Below are positions 1-10,660 of a stretch of 64,000 nt of DNA, piece after piece. The stretch covers positions 310,001 to 374,000 of the forward strand of contig CAWGYT010000003.1 of NCBI GenBank assembly GCA_963826795.1, written 5' to 3'. This stretch comes from CAWGYT01 sp963826795. Its GTDB lineage: Bacteria; Planctomycetota; Planctomycetia; Pirellulales; Pirellulaceae. The notes beneath the pieces were generated by a model. The model saw only the letters and a program-made list of their open reading frames with translations, ran no database searches and was not told the origin of the DNA. The position numbers and the translations under genes were made by a program. Every line of letters starts with the position of its first letter. The first letter of the stretch is position 1.

Positions 1-3000
1 GAGAGCCGCGCGGCTTCTTCGAGTGCGGGATAGAGTCCTTTGAATTGGAACTGAAACAAAGGACGCAGCCCTTTGCGAGGTTTCCCGCCGGCGTAGACGG
101 GAAACCATTTGTCGCCCGTGCCGTGCAGGATCTTTCGTCGCTGGCGGGCATCCATTTGATCGATCGGCAGATCCAGCGGGATTCCCGTGCCGCGGGACAG
201 CGCTTGCAGCATCCAGCGGGAGGACATCGCGATGGAGGTTGGGCCAGAGCAACAGCGCGCCGTCGGCGAGCGACAGCTTGCGGTTGCGGATCAAGGCCGC
301 CGGATTCGCGCCCGTCTCGGTGCCCAGGCCCTCGCACACGTCGCACCAGCCGAGTTGGCTATTGAACGAGAAACTGTGCGGCGTGAGCGCCTCGAAGCTG
401 CGCCCGCACGACTCACAAACGCGATGCTGGCTGTGCGATTTCACGCGCCAATTCGGTTCGCTCACCTCGTCCTTCGGATAGGCGACATGCATCACGCCCT
501 GTCCCATCGAGAGCGCGGCCTCGATACTTTCCGCGATCCGTCCCCGCGACTCGGGCCGCACCGTGATCCGGTCAATCACGACTTCCACCCGGTGCTTGCG
601 GCGACGATCGATCGTGGGCGGATTGTCCAGCATCAACGTCTCGCCGTCCAATCGCACGCGGTGAAAGCCTCGGTGCTTCAGTTCGTCCCACAGCGCCTCG
701 TAGCTCTGTCCCACCTCGACGCCAACCGGGGCCATCAGGTAAAGCCGCGTGCCCTCGCTCTCGGACATCACCTTGTCCACGATTTCGTCGGGCGTTTGCG
801 TGCCGACGGGAAGCTGGCAGTCGGGGCAGTGCGGGATTCCCAGGCGAGCCATCAGGATGCGGAGGTAGTCGTAGATCTCGGTCGACGTGCCGACGGTCGA
901 GCGTGGCGTGTTGCCGAGGTTTTGCTGTTCGATGGCGATGGCCGGCGAGAGTCCTTCGATGTGTTCCAGCTGGGGCTTCTGCATCTGGCTGACGAATTGC
1001 CGGGCATAGGAGCTGAGGCTTTCGACGTACCGACGCTGGCCCTCGGCGTAGATCGTGTCCATGGCCAGCGAGCTCTTGCCGCTGCCGCTGGGGCCGCAGA
1101 ACACGCGTCATTTGGTCCCGCGGCAATTTCAGGTCGACTCGCTTCAGATTGTGCTGCCGCGCACCCTGCAATTCGATGAACTGGGCCAGGTGCGGCCTTG
1201 CTGGAGCGGCCGGCGCGCTTGCGACCGCGAGCTCGATCGACCGCGGGTCCCGCGATTCCCTGCAGCACGCGGGCCAGCGCCCGTCCGGTATGCGATCGCG
1301 GGGCATCGAGCGACTTCTTCCGGCGTCCCCATCACGACGATCTCGCCGCCCTCCGCTCCGCCTTCGGGCCCGAGGTCAATGACCCAGTCCGCCGTCTTGA
1401 TCACATCCAGATTATGCTCGACAACCACGACCGTGTTGCCCGCGTCGACGAAATCGTGCAGGACTTTCAGCAACAGCTCGAATGTCGGCAAAGTGCAAGC
1501 CCGTCGTCGGTTCGTCCAACAGGTACAGCGTGTGGCCGGTGCTCTTCTTGACCAACTCGCGGGCCAACTTGATCCGTTGCGCCTCGCCACCGGAAAGCGT
1601 CGGCGACGGCTGTCCGATCTTCAGATAGTCCAGGCCGACATCGTGCAGGGTCTGCAGCTTGTGTTGGATCTTGGGCATGATTCTCGAAGAGCTCCAGCGC
1701 CTGCTGCACGTCCATCTCCAGCACGTCGGCGATCGAATTGCCCTTGAACTGGACGGCCAGCGTTTCGCGATTGAAGCGGTGTCCCTGGCAGACGGGACAG
1801 GTGACCCAGACGTCGGCCAGAAAGTCCATCTCCAGGCGTGTCGATCCGTTGCCCTCGCAGGCCTGGACAACGACCTCCCTCGACATTGAAACTGAATCGG
1901 CCCGGTTTGTAACCGCGCTGCTTGGACTCGGGCAACTGCGTGAACAGCTTGCGGATCTCGTCGAACAGCTTGATGTAGGTGCCCGGATTGGAACGGGGCG
2001 TTCGGCCGATGGGCGACTGATCGATGGCGATCATCTTGTCCAGGTGCTCCAACCCCAGCAGTTGGTCGTACGCCCCGGGATCGCCGTCACCGCCGATTCA
2101 GCTCGCGCATCAGCGCTTCGACCAGGATGTCGCCCACCAAGCGAGCTCTTGCCGGAACCCGAGACGCCGGTGATGCAGACGAAGGAGCCCAGCGGGAAGT
2201 GGACGTCGACCTGCTTGAGGTTGTTATGACGAGCTCCTGTCAGCCAGAGCCATCCTGGCCGGGCACGACTGGTTCGGCCAGGGCCGCCCGCGCTCCGCAC
2301 CCGACAGGCTCGGCCTGGGCCGGCCGCTCGCTCGAGCGCACCGGCTGCAGTTTTTCGGCCAATCGCCGTCGCACGGGGACTTCGATCACTGCTTGCCCGA
2401 CAGATACTCGCCGGTCACGCTCTCTCGGCTGCTGGATGATCTCGTCGAGCCACCGGCCGCCACCAGCTGCCCGCCGCGCACGCCCGGGCCCCGGGCCGAA
2501 ATCGATCAGGTGATCGGCCGCCCGCATCGTGTCTTCGTCGTGCTCCACCACGACCACCGTGTTGCCCAGGTCGCGCAGGTCGCACAGCGTATCGATCAGG
2601 CGATCGTTGTCGCGGGGATGCAGCCCGATCGACGGCTCGTCCAGGATGTACAGCACGCCGACCAGGCCGCAGCCGATCTGTCCGGCGAGCCGGATCCGCT
2701 GCGATTCGCCGCCGGAGAGCGTCGGCGCCGTGCGATCCAGCGAGAGGTAGTCCAGCCCCACGTTCTGCAGGAAGCCCAAGCCGGCCGCGGATTTCTTTCA
2801 AGGCCTCGGCCGCGATCGAACGTCCGCGTCGGATCCAGGCCGCAAGCGACTGAAAGAAATCGATCGCCTCGGCGACCGAGCAATCGACAGACGTCGGGCA
2901 GCGAACGTGGCGGGCCGAGCTTCGGCAAACGCGGATGGCCGCTGGTCGACGTGACGCTACAGGCCTGCGCGTTCAGCCGCCGGCCGCTGGCACGCGGGGC

Positions 3001-4331
3001 AGCCGATCGTGCTCATGTAGCGTTCCAGCTGCCGAATCTGCATCCGGCTCTTGCTGTTGCGGTACTTCTCCAGCAGGTCCGGAATGATCCCGTCGAAGGT
3101 GCCGCCGTACTTCATCGGCGACTTGACCGCCTCGCCAGGTGAACGTGATGTGCTGGTCGCCGGTGCCCCACAACCAACGTCTGCTGCAACTCGGCCGCCA
3201 GCTCCTGCCAGGGCGTCTCCAGCATCGTGCCCTCGTCCAAGCCCTGCACACGCTCGACCGTCTCCGCCACGCCTTGGATAGATGTGACGACGCCAGCGCC
3301 CCATCTCCTTCCAGGGTCCAATCAGCTCGAAACAGCCTTGCTTGAAGCTACGCGTCGGGTCGGGAATCAAGCAGTCCGACGTCGAACGAATAGACTCGCC
3401 CAGCCCGTCACACTCCAGGCACATGCCCTGGGGACTGTTGAAGCTGAACAGCTGCGGGCTGGGCGGCTCGAAGCTGACCCCGCAATCGGTGCAGGCGTAA
3501 TCGATCGAGAGCACGCAGATCGCCCTCGCGCGAGCGCTTGCCGTGCTCCCGCTCGGCGGCGGCGCTCGCCGGGCGCTCCCGCGCGTCGGTCGCCGTTTCG
3601 GCGCGGTTCCGCCAGGCGACGATCAGGTTGCCGCGGCCGATCTTCAGCGCCAACTCGATCGCCTCGGCCAACCGCGGGCGAATCGTGCGGCTTGATCGTG
3701 ATCCGATCCACGACGATTTCGATGTCGTGCCGCATCTGACGGTCGAGCTGCAGGTCGTCGGACAGCGAGACCACGCTCGCCGTCGACCCGGGCTCGCACG
3801 AAACCCTGCTTCAGATAGTCCTCGAACAGATCGCGGTACTCGCCCTTCTGCCCGCGGATCACCGGAGCCAGGACCAGCACCTGCGATCCTTCCGGCAGGG
3901 CCAGCGCTCGCGCCAGAATCTGCTCACGCGACTGAGCGGTCACCGGCCGTCCGCACTGGGGACAGTGCCCGTCACCGACGCGGGCGTAGAGCACTCGCAG
4001 ATAGTCGTAGATCTCGGTGATCGTGCCGACCGTGCGAGCGCGGATTCGTCGCCGGCGGACTTCTGCGAGATCGAAATCGACGGACTCAGTCCCCCGATGA
4101 AGTCGACGTCGGGCTTCGGCATTTGGCCCAGAAACTGCCGGGCGAAGCTGGAAAGGCTCTCGACGTACCGCCGCTGCCCTTCGGCGTAGAGCGTGTCGAA
4201 CGCCAAGGAGCTCTTGCCCGCAGCCGCTGACTCCGGTCAAGCAGATCAGTTGATTGCGCGGCAGGACCACGTCGACGTCGCGCAGGTTGTGCTCGCGAGC
4301 ACCCTTTGATCACGATATCCGAACTGGGCAT
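1..4331 (-). pseudogene. uvrA: Tandem-fused UvrA (excinuclease ABC subunit A), 5' part, multiply frameshifted
   Basis: UvrA is the damage-sensing ATPase of nucleotide excision repair. The start is taken as the ATG at 4331, because codons MPSSDIVIKG lead into the expected 'AREHNLRDVD' once an extra G is ignored. In order on the minus strand I can read the first Walker A (VSGCGK, ~4215), YAEGQRRYVESLSSFARQF, a CPQC zinc site, LSGGESQRIRLA with Walker B (~2700-2560), a second Walker A (TGVSGSGKSS, ~2160), the second signature LSGGEAQRIKLA (~1580), and DGE-VVVVEH. A further UvrA then begins in the same strand (LQGARQHNLKRVD, CGPSGSGKSSLAMDTIYAEGQ at ~1080) and runs off position 1, with no stop in the joined reading. 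Planctomycetes are known to carry such double UvrA proteins. At least a dozen single-base indels, several in G or C runs, switch frame. All motifs survive, so either assembly errors or very recent decay fits. Confidence 0.85.
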
Positions 4332-4424
4332 AGTCGCAAAAACCAGGGAGGTCGGCAATTGAATGGAAACTCGTCATTGTAGACCTGACCTGAACAAGTG
4401 CACAGGCCGCCGTGAAACCTCGCC

Positions 4425-4454
4425 TTGCGATCCCCAGCCGACGTCTGATATAAG
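4425..4454 (+). promoter_or_regulatory. Candidate sigma-70 promoter for the DUF481 gene
   Basis: TTGCGA at 4425-4430 is followed after 18 bases by TATAAG at 4449-4454. This sits about 38 bases upstream of the likely ATG at 4492 of the DUF481 gene and between two divergent genes (uvrA on minus, DUF481 on plus). It is a motif match by eye only. Confidence 0.35.
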
Positions 4455-4491
4455 CCGCCCGGGGGCTGCTTCACTCGTAATCCAGGCATTG

Positions 4492-5406
4492 ATGTTGAGA
4501 ACCACCCGGCTCACGCGACTGGCGATCGTCCTTTCCTCCCTCATCGGAGCCGTGGTGAGCCTGCGGGTCGCCTGCGCCCAATCGGTCGCGGAGCTGGAGT
4601 TGCTCCCGCCGATCGGCTCCGACATCGCACCGGCCGACGCGGTCCCCGAGACGATCGTGCCACCGGCCGAACTCCAAGCGGACACTCCACCCCTCGAGGC
4701 AGCCGTTCCGGCCGAGTCGGGTTGGGTCTGGACACAGCCGTCCAGCTGGTTCACGGGTCCGGTCTGGGACTTTGGCGCGGAGCTGGGCATCAACGGCTCG
4801 GAGGGCAACGCGCAGGCGTTCAGCATCTTGGCGGCCGCCAACGGCAAACGCGAAACGGAGTTCTACGCCGCCGAATGGGACCTGAAGTACGGCAAATCCC
4901 AGAATGGGGGCCAGGAGACTCAGCACTACGCCCTGCTCAACAGCCGCTGGGATTGGAAGTACAGTCCAACCTGGTTCCTGTACTTCCGCACCACCCTCGA
5001 ATATGACGAATTCAAGGAGTTTGATCTGCGGATCGCGGACTCCGGCGGTTTCGGTTATCACCTGGTCAAGAATGAGTTCACGACACTCACCGGTCGACTC
5101 GGCGGCGGGGCCTCGCGCGAGATCGACGGGCCCGAAGACGGCTGGATCCCGGAAGCCAACTTCGGCGGTGACTTCGAACACAAGTTAAGCCAGCGACAGA
5201 AGGTCAAACTCACGACCGACTACTATCCCTCGTTCGATGACTTCCAGGACTATCGGCTATGGACGAACGCCTACTGGGAGATCTTGCTGGACGAGCAGAC
5301 CAATCTAAGTCTCAAGGTGGGGGCCGTCGACCGCTACGACAGCACCCCCAACGGCCGGCTGAGCAACGACGTGGACTATTTCGTGACGCTGTTGTGGAAG
5401 CGGTAG
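4492..5406 (+). CDS. DUF481 family outer-membrane-type protein
   Basis: About 304 residues. An upstream in-frame ATG exists at 4363, but the ATG at 4492 places a typical signal peptide (MLRTTRLTRL, then a hydrophobic run ending in ACAQ) at the very N-terminus, so I prefer it. After a Pro/Ala/Glu-rich spacer (residues ~25-75) comes a beta-strand-rich domain with the DUF481 hallmarks: 'GINGSEGNAQ', alternating aromatic/charged strands (FYAAEWDLKYGK), 'LYFRTTLEYDEF', and a final 'VDYFVTLLWKR' ending in a basic-aromatic C-terminus. The family (YdiY-like) is predicted to form an outer-membrane beta-barrel, and its function is poorly known. It stands alone between divergent uvrA and convergent carB. 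Confidence 0.85.
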   Translation: MLRTTRLTRLAIVLSSLIGAVVSLRVACAQSVAELELLPPIGSDIAPADAVPETIVPPAELQADTPPLEAAVPAESGWVWTQPSSWFTGPVWDFGAELGINGSEGNAQAFSILAAANGKRETEFYAAEWDLKYGKSQNGGQETQHYALLNSRWDWKYSPTWFLYFRTTLEYDEFKEFDLRIADSGGFGYHLVKNEFTTLTGRLGGGASREIDGPEDGWIPEANFGGDFEHKLSQRQKVKLTTDYYPSFDDFQDYRLWTNAYWEILLDEQTNLSLKVGAVDRYDSTPNGRLSNDVDYFVTLLWKR

Positions 5407-5474
5407 GTCGCGGCGCAATTCCGGTCGCTCGCCCGAATTGCGACATTCTCCCGGCTTGCGCCATCCTCCTATTC

Positions 5475-8400
5475 CTACAGATTCACTTCGGCAAAGCGGT
5501 CCTGGAGTGAGAGCACGGTCATCTCTTCCTCGCGGAGGGCCTCCATGGCGCGAACGGCGGCTTCGGCGGCTTGGATGGTGGTGATGCAAGGGACCCCGTG
5601 TTGCACGGACGCGGCGCGGATCCGCCCTTCATCGGTGCGGGCTCCTTTGCCGCTGGGCGTATTCAGAATCAGCGCGACTTCGCCGTCGATCAGGTAGTCC
5701 AGCAGGTTGGGATGTCCTTCCGCCAATTTCTTGACGCGTTCCACGGGAATTCCGGCGCCTTCCAGCACGCTGGCGGTTCCGGACGTCGCGATCAGTTTGT
5801 AGCGAAGCCGATTCAGGCGTTGAGCCAGATCGATGATTTGTTCTTTGTGGCGTTCGGTGACGCTGATAAAGATCGAGCCGGTTTCGGGCAGGACGACGCC
5901 GGCGGCGAGCTGACTCTTGGCGAACGCCAGCGAGAAGCGTTCGCTGATCCCCATGACTTCCCCGGTGCTTCGCATTTCGGGGCCCAACACGATGTCGACT
6001 CCGACGAACTTGCGGAACGGGAAGACGCTTTCTTTGATCGAGACGTGCGCGGGCAGGGGATCGCGCTCGAGGCCCAATTCCGTCAGGCTCATGCCTGCCA
6101 TCACTTTGGCTGCGAGATTCGCGACGGGAACTCCCGTCGCCTTGGCGACGAAGGGCACGGTCCGGCTGGCGCGTGGATTGACTTCCAAGACGTAGACGTT
6201 GAACTTGCCGTCTTCCTTCTTCACGGCGAACTGGATATTCATCAGGCCGATCACGTTCAGGTGTCGCGCCAGTTTGCAGGTTGCACGGCGAATCTCCTGC
6301 AGCACGGGCTGCGACAGGCTATAGGACGGAATCACGCAGGCCGAGTCGCCCGAATGCACGCCGGCCTCCTCGATGTGCTCCATGATTCCCGCCACGATCA
6401 CATTCTGGCCATCCGAAATCGCATCCACGTCGACTTCGATCGCATCTTCCAGGAAGCGATCGATCAGCACAGGCTGTCCCTGCGCGACGACGAAGGCCTC
6501 CGCCATATACCGTTCAAATTGGGCATGGTCGTAACAGATCTCCATCGCGCGCCCCCCCAACACGAAGCTGGGGCGAACCAAGGCGGGAAAGCCAATCTTT
6601 GCGGCTTCAGCCCGCGCCTGATTCATGGTGCGAGCGATCCCGTTGGCGGGTTGCTTCAGATCCAAGCGTTGCAGAATCTGTTGAAATTGCTCGCGATCCT
6701 CCGCGGCTTCAATCGTATCGACCGAGGTGCCGATGATCGGAACGCCGGCGGTCGCCAGGGCGCGGGCGAGATTCAAGGGCGTTTGCCCGCCGAACTGGAC
6801 GATCACTCCGTCGGGCTGGACCCGATCGCAGATATTCAGCACGTCCTCGGTGGTGAGCGGTTCGAAAAACAGCAAGTCGCTCGTGTCATAGTCCGTACTG
6901 ACGGTCTCCGGATTCGAGTTCACCATGACGGACTCGATGCCCATCTCGCGGAGTGCGAAGCTGGCGTGGCAACAGCAATAGTCAAACTCGATGCCTTGTC
7001 CGATCCGGTTCGGACCCCCGCCCAGAATCATGATCCGCCGTTGTCCCGGCTGCTTCGGAGGCGTCTCGTTTTCCGCTTCGTACGTCGAATAGAAGTAGGG
7101 CGTAAAGGCCTCGAATTCGGCGGCGCAGGTATCGACGGACTTGAAGGTCGCGACGATGCCGCGCAGTTTGCGCAGCCGGCGAATTTCCAACTCACTGGTG
7201 TCGAAGATCTCGGCCAACTGGCGGTCCGCATACCCCGACCGTTTGGCTCGGCGAAACAGCTCGTCCGACAAATGAGCCAGCCCATCGACCGAGCGCAGTT
7301 CGTGCTCAATCTCGACCAGCTCGGCGAGGTGATCGAGGAACCAGGGATCAATATGCGTCAGCTCGTGAATCTCTTCGACCGAGATGCCGGCTTTCAGCGC
7401 GTACCGGATATACCAAACGCGTTCCGCATTCGGCGTCGCCAACTTCGCTCGAATTTCCTCTTCGGTCGGCTGCTGTTCGGTTCCCCAACGATCCTTGTTG
7501 TCACAACCAAAGCCGAAACTGCCGACCTCCAGCCCTCGGAGCGCCTTCTGAAACGACTCCTTGAACGTACGGCCAATGGCCATCGTCTCGCCGACGCTTT
7601 TCATCTGCGTCGTCAGCGTCGCGTCTGCCTCGGGAAACTTTTCGAAGGCGAAGCGGGGGATCTTGGTCACGACATAGTCGATGGTGGGTTCAAAACAGGC
7701 CGTCGTCTTGCGGGTGATGTCGTTCGACAGTTCATACAAGCGGTAGCCGACCGCCAGTTTGGCGGCGATCTTGGCAATTGGAAAACCCGTCGCCTTGGAT
7801 GCGAGGGCGCTGGATCGGCTGACGCGCGGGTTCATTTCGATCACGATCATCCGACCATCATGCGGGTTGATCGCGAATTGGATATTCGAACCGCCAGTCT
7901 CAACGCCAATTTCGCGAATCACGGCCAGACTTGCGTCCCGCATCCGCTGGTATTCCTTGTCGGTCAGCGTCTGTGCCGGCGCGACCGTGATGGAATCTCC
8001 CGTGTGAACGCCCATCGCGTCGAAATTCTCGATCGCGCAGATGATCACGACGTTGTCATCCAGGTCGCGCATCACCTCCATCTCGTATTCTTTCCAGCCG
8101 ATCACCGATTCCTCGATCAAGACTTCGGTAATGGGGGATTGGTCCAGGCCGCGCCGCACGAGGGTATCGAAATCCTGTCGATTGTAGGCGATCGCGGAAC
8201 CCGACCCGCCCATCGTAAAACTGGGACGGACCACGGCGGGCAGCCCGACCATCTTGAGCGCCTCGCGGGCATCGGCCAGGTTGTGCACCGTCTTGCCACG
8301 ACAGCACTCCAGTCCGATCCGCTCCATCGCCTCCTTGAACTGATCCCGCTCCTCCGCCTTGGCGATCACCTTGGCATTGGCCCCGATCATCTGGACACCG

Positions 8401-8732
8401 TACTTGGCCAGCACACCGTATCGGTCCAGTTCCATGGCCAGGTTCAGACCCGTTTGTCCGCCCAAGGTCGGCAGCAACGCGTCGGGCCGCTCGCGGACAA
8501 TCACCTTCTCGGCGAATTCCCAGGTCAGGGGCTCAATGTACGTCCGGTCCGCCGTGCTCGGATCCGTCATGATCGTGGCAGGGTTCGAGTTGATCAGAAT
8601 CACCTCGTACCCCTCTTCGCGTAACGCCTTGCAAGCCTGCGTGCCGGAGTAGTCAAACTCGCACGCCTGACCGATCACGATCGGCCCGGACCCAATCAAC
8701 ATGATTCGTTTGATGTCGTCTCGACGTGGCAC
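5475..8732 (-). CDS. carB: Carbamoyl-phosphate synthase large subunit
   Basis: 1085 residues, the normal length for CarB, which makes carbamoyl phosphate from bicarbonate, ATP and ammonia delivered by CarA for arginine and pyrimidine synthesis. The N-terminus MPRRDDIKRIMLIGSGPIVIG and the PTLGGQTGLN loop are canonical. The first ATP-grasp domain (residues ~1-400), oligomerisation domain (~400-550), second ATP-grasp domain opening at 'RIMILGGGPNRIGQGIEFDY' with 'VQFGGQTPLNLA', and the C-terminal MGS-like allosteric domain (~940-1085, 'ALILNTPSGKGARTDEGRIR') are all present in one uninterrupted frame. carA is not in the window. It is divergent from argH, which also belongs to arginine synthesis, so the shared 422-base spacer could coordinate them (inference). 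Confidence 0.97.
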   Translation of the reverse strand: MPRRDDIKRIMLIGSGPIVIGQACEFDYSGTQACKALREEGYEVILINSNPATIMTDPSTADRTYIEPLTWEFAEKVIVRERPDALLPTLGGQTGLNLAMELDRYGVLAKYGVQMIGANAKVIAKAEERDQFKEAMERIGLECCRGKTVHNLADAREALKMVGLPAVVRPSFTMGGSGSAIAYNRQDFDTLVRRGLDQSPITEVLIEESVIGWKEYEMEVMRDLDDNVVIICAIENFDAMGVHTGDSITVAPAQTLTDKEYQRMRDASLAVIREIGVETGGSNIQFAINPHDGRMIVIEMNPRVSRSSALASKATGFPIAKIAAKLAVGYRLYELSNDITRKTTACFEPTIDYVVTKIPRFAFEKFPEADATLTTQMKSVGETMAIGRTFKESFQKALRGLEVGSFGFGCDNKDRWGTEQQPTEEEIRAKLATPNAERVWYIRYALKAGISVEEIHELTHIDPWFLDHLAELVEIEHELRSVDGLAHLSDELFRRAKRSGYADRQLAEIFDTSELEIRRLRKLRGIVATFKSVDTCAAEFEAFTPYFYSTYEAENETPPKQPGQRRIMILGGGPNRIGQGIEFDYCCCHASFALREMGIESVMVNSNPETVSTDYDTSDLLFFEPLTTEDVLNICDRVQPDGVIVQFGGQTPLNLARALATAGVPIIGTSVDTIEAAEDREQFQQILQRLDLKQPANGIARTMNQARAEAAKIGFPALVRPSFVLGGRAMEICYDHAQFERYMAEAFVVAQGQPVLIDRFLEDAIEVDVDAISDGQNVIVAGIMEHIEEAGVHSGDSACVIPSYSLSQPVLQEIRRATCKLARHLNVIGLMNIQFAVKKEDGKFNVYVLEVNPRASRTVPFVAKATGVPVANLAAKVMAGMSLTELGLERDPLPAHVSIKESVFPFRKFVGVDIVLGPEMRSTGEVMGISERFSLAFAKSQLAAGVVLPETGSIFISVTERHKEQIIDLAQRLNRLRYKLIATSGTASVLEGAGIPVERVKKLAEGHPNLLDYLIDGEVALILNTPSGKGARTDEGRIRAASVQHGVPCITTIQAAEAAVRAMEALREEEMTVLSLQDRFAEVNL

Positions 8733-9154
8733 GCGGACAAGTCCCTTCGGTTGATAAGTGCTTCGCTCGACTTGGTGGGGCGACGGCCAGCAGGGCGCCG
8801 CGGCGCCGTCGGCTGCGGCTAAAATCCCTGGAGATTACCACGTCGGTTTCCCCCCGGGCAAGGGCCCGAGTTCTTTCCAGGCGCTCCCCAGGGTCACGCG
8901 CGCATGCCGCTGGGGTGGTCTCGGATCGCCGCCTGCCCGCCACGGCTCCCTCCCAACGTCCGCAGCAGCCATGCCGCTTCCCGTCTGACGCCGATCCGCC
9001 GCCCGAATCCGCAGCGTCACTGGGCGGAGCAAGAATTGCTCAAGAAATAAGCACCACTCCGGGCGGCTCATTGACACCTCGTCGTAAGCCATTTATCGTG
9101 AACAGGTTGAGCACAGTAATCGAATCGGTTTTACTTGTAAGGTTTTCAGGCACG
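8733..9154. other. carB-argH divergent intergenic spacer
   Basis: A 422-base spacer between two divergent arginine-pathway genes. It contains the perfect 14-base palindrome GGCGCCGCGGCGCC at 8794-8807 and a promoter-like element close to argH. No open frame with family signatures and no tRNA-like fold was recognised. An ARG-box-like operator was not evident by eye. Confidence 0.5.
9071..9099 (+). promoter_or_regulatory. Candidate sigma-70 promoter for argH
   Basis: A perfect TTGACA at 9071-9076 is followed, with a 17-base spacer, by TATCGT at 9094-9099 (4 of 6 matches to TATAAT). This lies about 55 bases upstream of the proposed GTG start of argH. Confidence 0.45.
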
Positions 9155-10551
9155 GTGTCCAGTCCCTCCCGTAGCGGCGTCTTCCAACGGTCGGCCGATC
9201 GACGCGTCGAGGCGTTCACCGAGAGCATTAGTTTCGACCACCGGCTGTACGCCCACGACATCGCCGGTTCGATTGCCCATGCTCGAATGCTCGCCGACGT
9301 GGGTCTCTTGAGTCGCGACGAGTGCGAGCAGATTGAGGCGGCGCTGGGCGAGATCCGGCAGTTGTTGGACCGCGGCGACCTGCCCCTGCGGCAGGAACTC
9401 GAAGATATCCATATGCACATCGAACAGGCACTCATCGATCGACTGGGCGATGTCGGCCGCAAGCTGCACACGGCGCGAAGTCGCAACGACCAGGTTTCGA
9501 CCGACCTGCGGCTTTGGTCGCGGGACGCGATCGATCGCTTGGACGGGCAATTGGCCGATCTTCAGCGTGCGTTCGTGGCCCGTGGTGACGCCGACCTGGA
9601 CGTCATCGTGCCGGCCTACACTCACCTGCAACGAGCCCAACCGGTGATTGCGTCCCACGTGTGGCTCGCCCACTGCGAAAAGCTACAGCGAGATCGCGAT
9701 CGGCTGCGGGATTGCCGTCGGCGTTTGAACGTCTGCAGCCTGGTGCTGCCGCGGTGGCCGGCACGAGCCTCCCGATCGACCGCCACAATGTCGCACGACG
9801 ACTCGGGTTCGACGAAGTCGCGGCGAACAGCTTGGACGTTTCCAGCGATCGCGATTTTGTCGTCGAGCTGGCGTTTGTGCTGACGCTGATCGCCGAGCAC
9901 CTGAGCAGTTGGGCGGAAGAGTGGATTCTGTGGTCGATGGCCGAGTTTCGCTTCCTGACACTGCCCCAGGAGTTCTGCACGGGATCGTCCATCATGCCGC
10001 AAAAGATCAATCCGGACGTCCTGGAGCTGATCCGCGGCAAGACCGCGCGCGTGGTGGGGAACCTGCAGGCGTTGCTCGTTCTGATCAAAGGCCTTCCTTT
10101 GGCTTACAACCGCGATCTTCAGGAAGACAAACTGCCGCTGTTCGATTCCGTGGACACGGTCAGCGCCTGCCTGGAACTGGCCGCGCCGCTGGTGGGTGGC
10201 GCTCGATTGAACCGCGAATCAATCGCCCGCGGGCTGGACCGAGGCTACCTGGACGCCACGACGCTGATGGAATTCATGATCCGACATGGGGTCCCGCAGC
10301 GGACCGCACACCATTTGGTGGGATCGCTGGTGGCGCGGGCGATTGAGCTGGATGTTCCGCTGGCCCAGTTGGACATGGAAACCTTCCAGCAAGCCCACCC
10401 GGTGCTTGATCATCGCGTCTATGACGTGCTGGGCGTGCAGAACGCGGTCGAGGCCTTCCAAAGTTATGGCTCGACGGCCCCGGCGGAGGTTCAGAAGCAA
10501 CTGGAACGTTGGAGAACTCGGCTGGCCGCGTGCGAATCCACAGCGGAATAA
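9155..10551 (+). CDS. argH: Argininosuccinate lyase, one frameshift
   Basis: The enzyme splits argininosuccinate into arginine and fumarate, the last step of arginine synthesis. I place the start at GTG 9155 (VSSPSRSGVFQRSADRRVEAF), because no ATG lies close and the family begins in just this way. Motifs are FDHRLYAHDIAGSIAHARML, TARSRNDQVSTDLRLW, THLQRAQPV and the superfamily signature GSSIMPQKINPDVLEL. The frame breaks at about 9733-9740. The expected 'LGAAAVAGTSLPIDR' appears in the next frame if one G is restored to a G run, so a single-base deletion is likely. Apart from that the gene is full length (about 465 residues) with a normal C-terminus. Confidence 0.9.
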
Positions 10552-10660
10552 GCCGCGCCGGTTTCGCCCGCTCGATCTGACAGCGGTTTTTAGTCGAATC
10601 GGACGCATGGAATACCCCAGGCGACGGAGCGTGGCACCCCGAATTGCCGGCAGAGGCGCG

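Noticed and set aside
5571..8624. Long plus-strand open frame (~1017 codons) opposite carB
   Set aside because: It mirrors carB exactly, shows no family motifs, and is a typical GC-rich antisense shadow.
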